The notes under the pieces are model-generated. The model saw nothing but the letters and a program-made list of their open reading frames with translations, ran no database searches and was not told where the DNA came from. A stretch of 64,000 bases of DNA from the NCBI GenBank assembly GCA_035532935.1, contig DATKQE010000048.1:96240-160239 (forward strand), read 5' to 3'. Below, piece after piece: positions 1-8,568 of this stretch (position 1 is the stretch's first letter; each line of letters opens with the position of its first letter). Origin of the DNA: DATJLY01 sp035532935 (GTDB lineage: Bacteria; Pseudomonadota; Alphaproteobacteria; ATCC43930; CGMCC-115725). A program made the position numbers and the translations under genes.

Positions 1-1194
1 CGGGAAACGCGCGTCAATCTCCTGATCTCGATGGGGCATTTCCTGTCCCATTTCTACGGCCTGTGCCTGCCGCCGCTGTTCATCGTGTGGCAGCGTGAAT
101 TCGGGATCAGCTACGCCGAGCTGGGTCTCGCCCCCGTGCTCATGAGCATCATGGCGGCGTCGCTCCAGACCCCTTACGGGTTCCTGGTCGACCGCTATGG
201 CGCACGGCCGTTCCTGATCGGCGGCACGCTCGTGATGTCGCTGTCGATCTCGGCCATGGCATTCGCCTCCACGTTCTGGCAGATCGCGCTGCTGGCGACC
301 GTCTCCGGCGTCGGCAATGCCGTGTTCCATCCGGCCGATTATTCGATCCTCGCCGGCTCGATCGGCAAGGAACGGATGGGGCGGGCGTTCTCGCTGCACA
401 GCTTCACCGGCAATGTCGGCTTCGCCGCGGCGCCGCCGGTCGTCGCCGGCCTGATGCTGATCATGGGCTGGCGCCACGCGCTGCTGCTGCTGGGGCTGCT
501 TGGGCTCCCCGTCGTCTGCGCCGTGATATGGCAGAGCCAAGTCCTCACGGAGCAGACGCGACACGCGGACAAGAAAGGCCGACTGACGCTGCGCCAGCTC
601 GTGTTCGAGCGCACCATGGTGCTGTTCTTCATGTTCTATCTGCTCGGCGCCATGGCCGGGAGCGGGGTGCAGGCCTGGCTGATCACCGTGCTGCATCAGG
701 TCAAGGGGATCGAGATCGCCCTCGCCTCGACCGCGCTCACGGCCTACATGATCGGCTCGGCCTTGGGCGTCCTCGCCAGCGGCTGGGTCATCGACCACTC
801 GACCCAGCGCCATCTCGCCTATTTCGTCGCCGGCCTCACCGGCATCTCGGCGCTGACGACGCTGCTCGTCGGCATCCTGCCGGTGACCGGGCTCATCGCG
901 ATTGCCATGATGTTCTTCTCCGGCGTGGCGCTGGGCGGCAGCCGCACGCCGCGCGACGTCATGCTCAAGGACGCGGCGCCGCCAGGCGAGATCGGCAAGG
1001 TGTTCGGCTTTGTCAGCGCGGCGTTGCCGTTGGGCGGCGCGCTCGTGCCGATACCGTTCGGATTCCTGATCGACCATGGGCATGCGGAGCTGGTGCTCGT
1101 TCTGGTGGCGGTGTTGTTGGCGGGGAGCCTGTTCTGCATGGGCTCGGCCCGGGCATCGCACCGAAGCGCCGCCGCCGCGGCGCCGGCCGAATAG
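1..1194 (+). CDS. MFS transporter, 5' end outside window
   Basis: Major facilitator superfamily permease of the inner membrane; the substrate cannot be read from sequence. About eleven to twelve hydrophobic segments are visible, with an MFS motif-A-like loop (GFLVDRYGARPF, about residues 50-61 of the visible part) after the second segment. The frame is open from the first base of the window and residues before the first ATG (position 31) read like the lead-in to the first membrane helix, so the true start is probably just upstream. It ends shortly before a broken UbiD-type decarboxylase gene on the same strand, so it may once have served import of an aromatic or unsaturated acid. Family call is firm; substrate is unknown. 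Confidence 0.85.
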   Translation, partial: RETRVNLLISMGHFLSHFYGLCLPPLFIVWQREFGISYAELGLAPVLMSIMAASLQTPYGFLVDRYGARPFLIGGTLVMSLSISAMAFASTFWQIALLATVSGVGNAVFHPADYSILAGSIGKERMGRAFSLHSFTGNVGFAAAPPVVAGLMLIMGWRHALLLLGLLGLPVVCAVIWQSQVLTEQTRHADKKGRLTLRQLVFERTMVLFFMFYLLGAMAGSGVQAWLITVLHQVKGIEIALASTALTAYMIGSALGVLASGWVIDHSTQRHLAYFVAGLTGISALTTLLVGILPVTGLIAIAMMFFSGVALGGSRTPRDVMLKDAAPPGEIGKVFGFVSAALPLGGALVPIPFGFLIDHGHAELVLVLVAVLLAGSLFCMGSARASHRSAAAAAPAE

Positions 1195-1266
1195 CGCCCT
1201 CCCGGGCAAGAACCGTCGATTCTCCCGCTGTGTTGCAGAACGGTCACGGTCGAACGTAGAGGTGCC

Positions 1267-1585
1267 ATGTCTGCCGCCACCATCGATCTCGAACAATTCC
1301 GGCTGCGGCGCTTCGCCGCGACGCTGGCCGCCCTGGACGAGGTCGAGCTCCACGAGGAGCCGCCGCCTGATGCTGCGTGACCGCACGACCCTGCGCTCGA
1401 ACCTCACCGCCGAAGCCGATCTGAAGCAGATCCATCGCGGCTGGGTCGCGCGCCGCGAGAAGCTGCCGGTCAACTTCGCCGTCGGCTCGCCTCCGCTCGA
1501 CTTCAGCGCCGCCGGCCGGCTGCACGAGGAAGGCCGCATCGACCGCACCGCGAACGGAGAATGGACGCTGAGGGAGCCGGGCTGA
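1267..1585 (+). pseudogene. UbiD-family decarboxylase remnant (internal deletion and frameshift)
   Basis: Two fragments in different frames look like parts of one UbiD-type (prenyl-FMN dependent) decarboxylase. The first (ATG 1267, stop 1380) has a typical N-terminus: LEQFRLRRFAATLAAL followed by DEVELHEEP. The second, in another frame up to the stop at 1585, contains DLKQIHRGWVARREKLPVNF followed by AVGSPPLDF, like the family segment that ends with 'PVaiaiGxhP'. A normal family member has roughly 130 or more residues between these blocks and several hundred after the second, all absent. I infer one or more deletions that also destroyed the frame. UbiD assignment rests on motif resemblance, so it is moderately sure; that no intact enzyme is encoded is certain. 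Confidence 0.55.
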
Positions 1586-1765
1586 GACCGCGCGCCGCGA
1601 CAAATTCGCCATTGGCGCGAACGAAACCGCCTCGATAGAATCGCCCGGCGAGAGCGCGTGGGAACGATGGATCGAGGGATAAGCCCCGCGCGTACTGCCT
1701 ATCACGCTTGTGCCCTGCATCATCGGACGGAAAGGCACCTGATCGACGGATTGAGGATTTTTGCC

Positions 1766-2671
1766 ATGCGAGCGGAAAACGAGCGGTCCGAGGGGGCTCC
1801 GGTCCGCGACGCACAGAGGTCCGACTGGGAGACGGCGCCGCCCGCGCCGCGACGGGAAGGTTCCCGCGCGCGCTGGTCGCTGGCCGATATCCCCTTCGAC
1901 CATATCGACCGCGTCGCGCTCGGCGACGACCGGCGCCTGATGGAGCTCGTCACCGCCGCCTCGTTCATCGAGATCAGCTCGGACACCTACACGCAGAATC
2001 TGGCGGAGTACTATCGTGACGACACCGAGGTCGTCGCCTGGCTCGAAGGCGGCTGGCAGCGCGACGAGCTTCAGCACGGCGCGGCGCTCCGGCGCTATGT
2101 CGAAACGGCCTGGCCGGATTTCGACTGGGACCGCGCCTATCGCAATTTCTTCGCGGAGTACGAGCAATACTGCACGGTCGCGCATCTCGCCCCGGGCCGC
2201 GCGCTCGAGATGGCGGCGCGCTGCGTCGTCGAAACCGGCACGGCGAGCTTCTACCGCATGCTGTCCGATGCCGCGCCCGAGCCGGTGCTGCGCCTGCTCG
2301 CGGCGCATATCAGTGCCGACGAGGTCAACCACTACAAGCATTTTTTTCGCTATTTCCAGCGCTATGCCGCGACCGAGCAGCCGGGCCGGACGGCGGTGCT
2401 GCGCACCCTCTTGAAGCGCATGACCGAGGTCGATTCCGAGGACGCGAGCTGCGCCTTCAAGCATGTGCGCCTCGTCACCGATCCGGCGGCACCGTTCCGG
2501 AAAGGGGATTACGACGCGTTCCGGCACGACATCCGCGTGATGGCGCAGCGCTACTACCGCTACGACATGGCGGTGAAGATGCTGGTGAAGCCGCTGGCGC
2601 TCGGCGCCACGGCGAGCCGCATCGTGGTGCCTTCGGCAACGGCGCTGACGCGGCTCTTCCTGTTCCACTGA
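1766..2671 (+). CDS. Ferritin-like diiron domain protein
   Basis: Predicted cytosolic four-helix-bundle carboxylate diiron protein of 301 residues. Candidate metal ligands occur in the expected order: E69 (SFIEIS), E101 and H104 (DELQH), E156 (VETGT), E186 and H189 (DEVNHYKH). That pattern matches ferritin-like or acyl-ACP-desaturase-like diiron sites, so it may activate O2 or bind iron; the substrate is unknown. I chose ATG 1766 because a GAGG lies about nine bases upstream and conserved-looking sequence begins after it; an in-frame ATG at 1658 would add 36 unconvincing residues. The P450 gene follows 75 bases downstream on the same strand, so both could contribute to oxidative metabolism. 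Confidence 0.75.
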   Translation: MRAENERSEGAPVRDAQRSDWETAPPAPRREGSRARWSLADIPFDHIDRVALGDDRRLMELVTAASFIEISSDTYTQNLAEYYRDDTEVVAWLEGGWQRDELQHGAALRRYVETAWPDFDWDRAYRNFFAEYEQYCTVAHLAPGRALEMAARCVVETGTASFYRMLSDAAPEPVLRLLAAHISADEVNHYKHFFRYFQRYAATEQPGRTAVLRTLLKRMTEVDSEDASCAFKHVRLVTDPAAPFRKGDYDAFRHDIRVMAQRYYRYDMAVKMLVKPLALGATASRIVVPSATALTRLFLFH

Positions 2672-2746
2672 ACCGGACGGCCGCCTTGCTGGCTCCTTCC
2701 GGCGATGATATGGAAGGTGTCCCCGCATCGGATTCGGCAGGGCGAC

Positions 2747-3946
2747 ATGGCCGTTGCCACGAGCGACATCCCGGTTCTCGCCTTCGACCCCTACGCGCGC
2801 GACTTCATCGCTGACCCCTATCCCGCCTATGCGGCGATGCGCGCGGCCGGGCCGGTGTTCCGCCTCGGCGCCTATGACGTCTGGGGCCTCGCGCGCTATC
2901 AGGAAGTGCAGGCGGCGCTGAGCGACTGGCGGAGCTTCACCTCCGCCGCCGGCGTCGGGCTCGCCGATTTCCGCAAGGAGAAGCCGTGGCGGCCGCCGAG
3001 CCTGCTGCTCGAGACCGACCCGCCGGTCCATGACCGCACCCGCGGCATCGTCGACCGCGTGATGCAGCCGGCTTCCGTGCGCAAGCTGCGCGACGACTTC
3101 ACCCGCGACGCGATTGCGCTCGTCGACCGGCTGGTCGCGCGGCGCCGCTTCGACGGCGTCAAGGACCTGGCCGAAATCTATCCCGTCAAGGTCTTCCCCG
3201 ACGCCGTCGGCCTGGCGACGGAGGGCCGCGAGAACCTGGTGCCCTATGGCGACATGGCATTCAACGCCTTCGGTCCGTTCAACGAGCGGTTCCAGGCGTC
3301 GGCGGCGCGCGCCGATGTCGTGGTGCCGTGGATCATGGCGAGCTGCGCGCGGGCGGCGCTCCGGCCCGGCAGCCTCGGCGCCGCGGTCTACGAGGCGGTC
3401 GATCGCGGCGAGGCGAGCGAGGACGAGGCATCGCTGCTGGTCCGCTCGTTCCTGACCGCCGGCATGGACACGACGGTGGCGGCGATCGGCAGCGCGCTCC
3501 ACTGCTTCGCCGCAAATCCCGGCGAATGGCAGAAGCTGCGGCGCGACCGCGGCCTCGCGCGCGCCGCCTTCGAGGAAGTGGTGCGCCTCGAATCGCCGAT
3601 CCAGTGCTTCTTTCGCACTACCGCGCGCGACGTCGAATTCGCCGGCACGCGTCTCGGCGCCGGCGAGAAGATGCTGCTGTTCTTCGGCTCCGCCAATCGC
3701 GATCCGGCCCGCTTCGACGAACCGGACCGGTTCGACATCACCCGCAAGCCGCAGGCCCATGTCGGGTTCGGCACCGGCATCCACCAATGCGTCGGCCAGA
3801 TGATCGCGCGGCTCGAAGGCGAGGTCCTGCTCACCGCGCTCGCCGAGCGGGTGGTCGAGATCGCGCTCGACGGCGAGCCGGTGCGGCGCTTCAACAATTC
3901 GGTCCGCGGCCTGAGCAGCCTGCCGCTCGCCATCCGGCCGGCCTGA
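2747..3946 (+). CDS. Cytochrome P450
   Basis: Soluble bacterial class I P450 of 399 residues. Hallmarks are present: I-helix oxygen-activation motif AGMDTT, K-helix ExxR in FEEVVRLESP, and the heme-binding loop FGTGIHQCVG with the proximal cysteine near residue 348. Overall style, including AFNAFGP and the ETDPPVHDRTR segment, recalls the CYP199/CYP203 group acting on small aromatic acids, but that subfamily is inference. No ferredoxin or reductase gene is adjacent, so electron partners must be encoded elsewhere. Start MAVATSDIP (2747) is preferred over ATG 2705, as the extra 14 residues look unlike the family. Four bases separate its stop from the next gene, so the genes are probably co-transcribed. 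Confidence 0.92.
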   Translation: MAVATSDIPVLAFDPYARDFIADPYPAYAAMRAAGPVFRLGAYDVWGLARYQEVQAALSDWRSFTSAAGVGLADFRKEKPWRPPSLLLETDPPVHDRTRGIVDRVMQPASVRKLRDDFTRDAIALVDRLVARRRFDGVKDLAEIYPVKVFPDAVGLATEGRENLVPYGDMAFNAFGPFNERFQASAARADVVVPWIMASCARAALRPGSLGAAVYEAVDRGEASEDEASLLVRSFLTAGMDTTVAAIGSALHCFAANPGEWQKLRRDRGLARAAFEEVVRLESPIQCFFRTTARDVEFAGTRLGAGEKMLLFFGSANRDPARFDEPDRFDITRKPQAHVGFGTGIHQCVGQMIARLEGEVLLTALAERVVEIALDGEPVRRFNNSVRGLSSLPLAIRPA

Positions 3947-3950
3947 TGCC

Positions 3951-4352
3951 ATGGACGATGACGCCGATCTCGTCCGCCGGATCGAGCGGCTTTCCGATCT
4001 CGTCAACGGCGATCCCTGGCTGGTGCATCGCGGCCGCTTCGTGACGCTCGAGCTGCGCCTCGATCTCGGCGCGGTTTTGTATCACGTCGCGATCGATCGC
4101 GGCCGGATCGCGGCGGTGGCGCGCGGTCCCTTCCTCATGCGCGCGTGGGGCTTTGCGGTGCGCGGCAGCGCCGAAGGCTGGCGTCAGTTCTGGCGCCCGG
4201 TACCGCCGCCGCACCATCACGACATCTTCGCGCTGCAAAAGCTGGGCGCGTTCCGGATCGAGGGCGATCTTCAGCCGTTGATGGCGAACCTGCTCTATTT
4301 CAAGGACGTGCTCGCGGCGCCGCGCCGCGGCAATGGCGACACGGCGATATGA
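3951..4352 (+). CDS. Conserved hypothetical protein, possible SCP2-like fold
   Basis: Small soluble protein of 133 residues with no signal peptide or membrane segment. It has an alternating beta pattern in the first half (FVTLELRLDLGAVLYHVAID, then GRIAAVARGPF) and a tryptophan-rich middle (WRQFWRPVPPPHHHDIF) followed by GDLQPLMANLLYFKDVL. This arrangement resembles SCP2 / sterol-carrier-like domains, where the closing helix carries 'GD...l..L'; this is weak inference. It sits four bases after the P450 and overlaps the hydrolase start by four bases (ATGA), so all three are probably one operon. A lipid- or substrate-binding helper role for the P450 is plausible but unproven. Confidence 0.7.
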   Translation: MDDDADLVRRIERLSDLVNGDPWLVHRGRFVTLELRLDLGAVLYHVAIDRGRIAAVARGPFLMRAWGFAVRGSAEGWRQFWRPVPPPHHHDIFALQKLGAFRIEGDLQPLMANLLYFKDVLAAPRRGNGDTAI

Positions 4353-5208
4353 CCGCCGCCATCGATCCCATCGTCGGACGCTATCTGCGTCTCGACCTCG
4401 CGGGCAAGCCGCACCGGATCTATTTCGAGGAGACCGGGCAAGGCATTCCGCTCGTCTGCCTCCACACCGCCGGCGCCGACGGACGCCAGTTCCATCACCT
4501 GATGACCGATCCGGCGATCGCCGGGCATTTCCGCGTCCTCGCCTTCGACCTGCCCTGGCATGGCATGGCAAATCGTCGCCGCCCGAAGGCTGGGAGCGGG
4601 CCGAATACCGCCTCACCACCGCCGCCTATACCGAGGCGATCCGCGCCTTCGTCGCGGCGCTGGGGCTGGCGAGGCCGGTGGTGATGGGCTGCTCGATCGG
4701 CGGGCGCATCGTGCTCCATCTCGCCATCCATCACGCCGCCGAGTTCCGCGCGCTGATCGGGCTCGAGGCCGCCGACTTCCAAGCGCCCTGGTACGACGCC
4801 GATTGGCTGCACCGGCCCGACATCTCGGGCGGCGAGGTATGCGCCGGTCTGGTCTCGGGCCTGATCGCGCCGCAGGCCCCCGACGCCGCGCGCTGGGAGA
4901 CGCTGTGGCACTATATGCAGGGCGGCCCTGGCGTGTTCAAAGGCGATCTCCATTTCTATCGCGTCGATGGCGATCTCCGCGACGCGGTCGGGCGCATCGA
5001 CACGCGCGCTTGTCCGCTCTACCTCCTGACCGGCGAATACGATTTCTCCTGCACGCCCGAGGACACGCGCCGCACCGCGGCGCGGATCGCCGGTGCCGAA
5101 ATCGTGGTGATGGAGGCGCTGGGGCATTTCCCCATGAGCGAGAACCCGGCGCAGTTCCGCCGCTATATCCTGCCGGTGCTCGACCGCATCCGCGCCCTCA
5201 ATCCGTGA
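4349..5208 (+). pseudogene. Alpha/beta hydrolase, frameshifted by a 5-bp repeat expansion
   Basis: Alpha/beta-hydrolase-fold esterase-type gene. The first part, from ATG 4349, carries the usual HTAGADGRQFHHL and FRVLAFDLPWHG blocks. The rest, in another frame, holds the nucleophile elbow GCSIGG, the acid GEYDF and the histidine in ALGHFP, so the catalytic triad is complete if the frames are joined. The break coincides with three tandem copies of TGGCA at 4556-4570; with two copies the frame would read PWHGKSSPPEGW without interruption and give 284 residues. As it stands the product stops early and lacks the catalytic serine. The last 11 bases overlap the convergent solute-binding protein gene. 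Sequencing error remains possible. Confidence 0.8.
4556..4570 (+). repeat. Tandem pentamer (TGGCA)x3
   Basis: Three perfect consecutive TGGCA units inside the alpha/beta hydrolase gene. Two units restore the reading frame exactly. The natural codon string CCC TGG CAT GGC already contains almost two copies, so replication slippage can explain the extra unit. Confidence 0.9.
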
Positions 5209-6163
5209 TCTTGGTGAAGCCGGGAATGACGAGGCGGTCGGGCGTGACCTTGCCCTCGATATCGCCCAATTGCTTCATCGCGTCGATCAAATGCTGCAGC
5301 CCCTTGCGCGGCACCGTGTCGCCCGTGGCGTAATAATGGATCTTGCGCAGGAAGTCGTAGCTCTTGGCCACATCCGCGCGCGGCGAATGCACCAATGCCG
5401 CCAGGATGTCGATCGCCGCGTCGCGGTTGGCGTCCTGATAGAACCAGGCGATCGAGCGGTCGAGGGCGGCGCGGAAGCGCGTGAGCGTGTCGCGGTGCTT
5501 CGCCGCCCAGGGGAGCGAGACGCTCGCGCCCGAGAACGGCAGGTCGCCGGCATAATCGGCGATCATGCCGATATTGTTGTACCCCGCGGCCTCGGCATAG
5601 AAGCTGTAGGGCGGCACCAGCATCGTCGCGTCGACCGCGCCCGATTTGAGTGCAGCGAAGCGCGCGCCGGTCGAGCCGGCGACGACGATGTCGAACTGGC
5701 CGTCCTTGAGCCCGTTCGCCTGCACCATGCGCTCGAGATAGACGCGGTTGATGTCGGCCAGGCCGCCGATGCAGATGGTCTTGCCCTTGAGCTCCTTGAT
5801 CGAGTGGATCGTCGGCTTCGCCAGCATCTCGTAGGGCGAGATCGCGCCGACGATGCGGAAGAGCGCGACGGGCGCACCTTTCTCGATCGCATGGATCGGC
5901 TCGACCACGCCGACCGTGCCGGCAATGTCGAGCGAGCCGGCGGCGAGCTCCTGCACCAGGCCCGGCGCCGTCGGCACATAGACGAGGTCGAGCTTGATGC
6001 CGTTCTGGGCGAAGAACCCCTCCTTGACGCCGATATGGTAGGGCCAACTGCCCGAGGAGGGCGAACCCAGGAGGCCGGTGGTGACGGTATCGACGGCAAG
6101 CGCGGGCGCCGCCCATACCAGCATCGCGCCGAGAACCGCCCCGACGAGTGTTGCACCGCGCAT
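5198..6163 (-). CDS. ABC transporter substrate-binding protein (NMT1/TauA-like)
   Basis: Periplasmic solute-binding protein of 321 residues. Residues 1-23 form a signal peptide ending in APALA. The mature part has the NMT1/SsuA-type layout: GLLGSPSSGSWPYHIGVKEG, FFAQNGIKLDLV, then AAGSLDIAGTVG and a hinge segment LKGKTICIGG. Such proteins deliver nitrate, sulfonates, thiamine precursors or aromatic acids to ABC importers; the ligand here is not deducible. No cognate permease or ATPase is adjacent, which is unusual. The start at 6163 is supported by GGGAGG a few bases upstream. The gene diverges from the LLM/acyl-CoA operon across 133 bases, suggesting it captures a substrate of that pathway (inference). 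Confidence 0.85.
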   Translation of the reverse strand: MRGATLVGAVLGAMLVWAAPALAVDTVTTGLLGSPSSGSWPYHIGVKEGFFAQNGIKLDLVYVPTAPGLVQELAAGSLDIAGTVGVVEPIHAIEKGAPVALFRIVGAISPYEMLAKPTIHSIKELKGKTICIGGLADINRVYLERMVQANGLKDGQFDIVVAGSTGARFAALKSGAVDATMLVPPYSFYAEAAGYNNIGMIADYAGDLPFSGASVSLPWAAKHRDTLTRFRAALDRSIAWFYQDANRDAAIDILAALVHSPRADVAKSYDFLRKIHYYATGDTVPRKGLQHLIDAMKQLGDIEGKVTPDRLVIPGFTKITD

Positions 6164-6296
6164 TCTTTCCCTCCCTTTCATCGCGTCATTATCGCGGCAT
6201 GATACGCGCCCGCCGCCGATTGGGAAGCGGGAGGAGGCAAGACGCGCACCAAGCCCCATGATAGATTGCGGCCGCAGCGACACGGAAAGGCAGGAC

Positions 6297-7412
6297 ATGA
6301 GACTTGGCTTCTTCACCATGCCGATGCATCCGATGGGCCGCCCCTGGGTCGAGACGCTGAAAGAGGATCGCGCGACGGTCATTCTCGCGGACCGGCTCGG
6401 TTTCCACGATGCCTTCGTCGGCGAGCATTTGACCGACAGCCTCGAGAACATCCCCAACAGCATGCTTTTCCTGGCCTCGCTCATCTCCGATACGAAGACG
6501 ATCAAGCTCGCGACCGGCACCTCGAATCTCTCCTTCACCCATCCCGTGATCATCGCGTCGAACGCGGCGCTCCTCGACACGCTGGCCGAGGGAAGATTCA
6601 TCTTCGGCATCAGCCCGGGCAACATTCCCTCCGACGCCGAGGTGCTGGGCCATCTCGACCAGGACCGCAACAAGATGTTCGCCGAGGCGATCGACGTCAT
6701 CCTCGAGATCTGGGCGCGCGATCCGCCTTACGACATCGACCTTGCCGACAACCGGTTCAAGGTCTCGACGCGGCGGACCATGGCGCCGGCGCTCGGGCTG
6801 GGATATCTCGCCAAGCCCTATCAGCAACCGCGCCCCGAGATCGTCGGCACGGTGGTGGCGCCTTACTCGAAGGGCGTCGTCCTGATGGGCGAGCGCGACT
6901 TCCATCCGCTTTCGGCCAATTTCCTCATGCCGCGCTGGGTGAAGACGCATTGGCAGAATTATGCCGAAGGCAAGGCCAAGGCCGGACGTGCCGCCGATCC
7001 CGCGGATTGGCGCATCGCCCGCACCGTCTTCGTCGCCGACGATGACGCGACCGCCGAGCGCTATGGCAAGGGACCGGACAGTCCCTTCCGATTCTACTAC
7101 CGCCAGCTCAAGACCAAGTTCGACCGCGCCCGCCGCACCATCGTGTGGAAGGACGACCCCGATCAGCCCGACGACACGGTGACCGAGGACGGCATCGTTG
7201 ACCGGCTGGTGATCTGCGGCAGCGTCAACAAGGTGGTGGACGGGATCCTCGCGCTGCGTGAGGAGGTCGGCGATTTCGGCGAGCTGGTCTATGCCGGCAT
7301 GGATTGGTTCGATCCGGCGCTGACCAAGCGCTCGATGACGCTGATGGCCGAACAGGTGATGCCGGGCGTCAACGCCGCGATCGGCCGGCCGCAGAGCGCG
7401 GCGGCGCAGTGA
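6297..7412 (+). CDS. LLM-class flavin-dependent monooxygenase
   Basis: Luciferase-like (beta/alpha)8 flavoprotein of 371 residues that should use FMNH2 and O2. The N-terminus MRLGFFTMPMHP and the blocks FVGEHLTDS, KLATGTSNLSFTHP and GRFIFGISPGNIPSD match the limonene-monooxygenase-like branch of the family. It is the first gene of a tightly spaced operon with two acyl-CoA dehydrogenases, an acyl-CoA synthetase and an enoyl-CoA hydratase, so it likely performs the initial oxygenation of a compound then degraded as CoA thioesters; this is inference. No flavin reductase is in the operon, although an FMN-reductase-type gene lies at about 41 kb. Start at 6297 follows a weak AAGG-type ribosome site. 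Confidence 0.85.
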   Translation: MRLGFFTMPMHPMGRPWVETLKEDRATVILADRLGFHDAFVGEHLTDSLENIPNSMLFLASLISDTKTIKLATGTSNLSFTHPVIIASNAALLDTLAEGRFIFGISPGNIPSDAEVLGHLDQDRNKMFAEAIDVILEIWARDPPYDIDLADNRFKVSTRRTMAPALGLGYLAKPYQQPRPEIVGTVVAPYSKGVVLMGERDFHPLSANFLMPRWVKTHWQNYAEGKAKAGRAADPADWRIARTVFVADDDATAERYGKGPDSPFRFYYRQLKTKFDRARRTIVWKDDPDQPDDTVTEDGIVDRLVICGSVNKVVDGILALREEVGDFGELVYAGMDWFDPALTKRSMTLMAEQVMPGVNAAIGRPQSAAAQ

Positions 7413-7422
7413 ACCCGCCGCG

Positions 7423-8568
7423 ATGAGCGACGCAGCGCTCGACTTCCGTCCCGCCGCGCTGTCGCCCGAGGCGGCGGCGCTGCGCGCGGAGCTGCGCCGT
7501 TTCCTCGACGATCAGCATCGCGCCGGCGCGTTCGTGCCGGCGCCCGGCGGCTGGGGCGATTTCTCGGCGGAATTCAGCCGCGCCATGGGCGCGCGCGGCT
7601 GGATCGGCATGACCTGGCCCGAGCGTTACGGCGGCCGCGCGCGGCCGGCGCTCGAGCGCTATGTCGTGACCGAAGAGATGCTCGCGGCCGGCGCGCCGAC
7701 CCGCGCCCATTGGGTGGCCGACCGGCAGTCGGGACCGCTGATCCTGCGCTTCGGTACCGAGGCGCAGAAGTCTCACTTCCTGCCGCTTATCGCGCGCGGC
7801 GAATGCTATTTCTGCATCGGCATGAGCGAGCCCGATTCGGGCTCGGACTTGGCCTCGATCCGCACCCGCGCGCGCAAGGTGACGGGCGGCTGGGAGGTCG
7901 AGGGTGCGAAGATCTGGACCAGCAACGCGCACCGCTCGCACATGATGATCCTGTTCGTGCGCACCGCGCCGCGCGGCGAGGACCGCCATGCCGGCGTCAG
8001 TCAGTTCCTCGTCGATCTGAGCCGGCCCGGCATCACCGTGCGGCCGATCCTCAATCTCGCCGACGAGCACGACTTCAACGAGGTCGCGTTCGACAATGTG
8101 TTCGTGCCCGACGACAGGGTGGTGGGCGCGGTCGGCAACGGCTGGAACCAGGTGACGAGCGAACTCGCCTACGAGCGCAGCGGGCCGGAGCGATGGCTCA
8201 GCACCTATCAACTGCTGAAGGCGCTGGTCGACGCGGTGGGACCGGCGCCGGGGCCGAAGGAAGCGGAAGCGGTCGGACGGCTCATGGCGCATCTGTGGAC
8301 GCTCAGGACCATGTCGCTCTCGGTCGCCGGCATGCTGCAGGAAGGCGCCACGCCCAATCTCGCCGCCGCGATCGTCAAGGATCTGGGTACGCAATTCGAG
8401 CAGGAGATTCCCGAGATCGCGCGCAAGCTCGTGCCGGCGGCGGCGCGCGGTCCCGTCTTCGCCGCCGCGCTCGACTATGCGGTGCTGTGGTCGCCGGCCT
8501 TTTCCATCCGCGGCGGCACGCGTGAGATCCTGCGCGGCATCATCGCCAAGGGACTGGGCCTCCGATGA
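7423..8568 (+). CDS. Acyl-CoA dehydrogenase, large partner
   Basis: FAD-dependent acyl-CoA dehydrogenase of 381 residues, introducing an alpha-beta double bond into an acyl-CoA. Family marks are CIGMSEPDSGSDLASIRTRA near residue 130, WEVEGAKIWTSNAH, and the C-terminal GGTREILRGIIAKGLGL. It begins ten bases after the LLM gene and its last bases overlap the next gene (ATGA). The next gene is a shorter, divergent acyl-CoA dehydrogenase; such adjacent unequal pairs can form heteromeric alpha2beta2 enzymes on bulky substrates, as known for steroid side-chain degradation in actinobacteria. A heteromer here is inference. The electron acceptor (ETF) is not encoded nearby. Confidence 0.93.
   Translation: MSDAALDFRPAALSPEAAALRAELRRFLDDQHRAGAFVPAPGGWGDFSAEFSRAMGARGWIGMTWPERYGGRARPALERYVVTEEMLAAGAPTRAHWVADRQSGPLILRFGTEAQKSHFLPLIARGECYFCIGMSEPDSGSDLASIRTRARKVTGGWEVEGAKIWTSNAHRSHMMILFVRTAPRGEDRHAGVSQFLVDLSRPGITVRPILNLADEHDFNEVAFDNVFVPDDRVVGAVGNGWNQVTSELAYERSGPERWLSTYQLLKALVDAVGPAPGPKEAEAVGRLMAHLWTLRTMSLSVAGMLQEGATPNLAAAIVKDLGTQFEQEIPEIARKLVPAAARGPVFAAALDYAVLWSPAFSIRGGTREILRGIIAKGLGLR

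Noticed and set aside
1244..4006. Very long open frame on the minus strand opposite the ferritin-like and P450 genes
   Set aside because: Arg/Ala/Gly-rich low-complexity translation with no family motifs; a shadow of high GC codon bias opposite clear genes.
6164..6296. TATC...GATA inverted pair in the divergent gap before the LLM operon
   Set aside because: Only four-base arms and no regulator adjacent; too weak to report as an operator.
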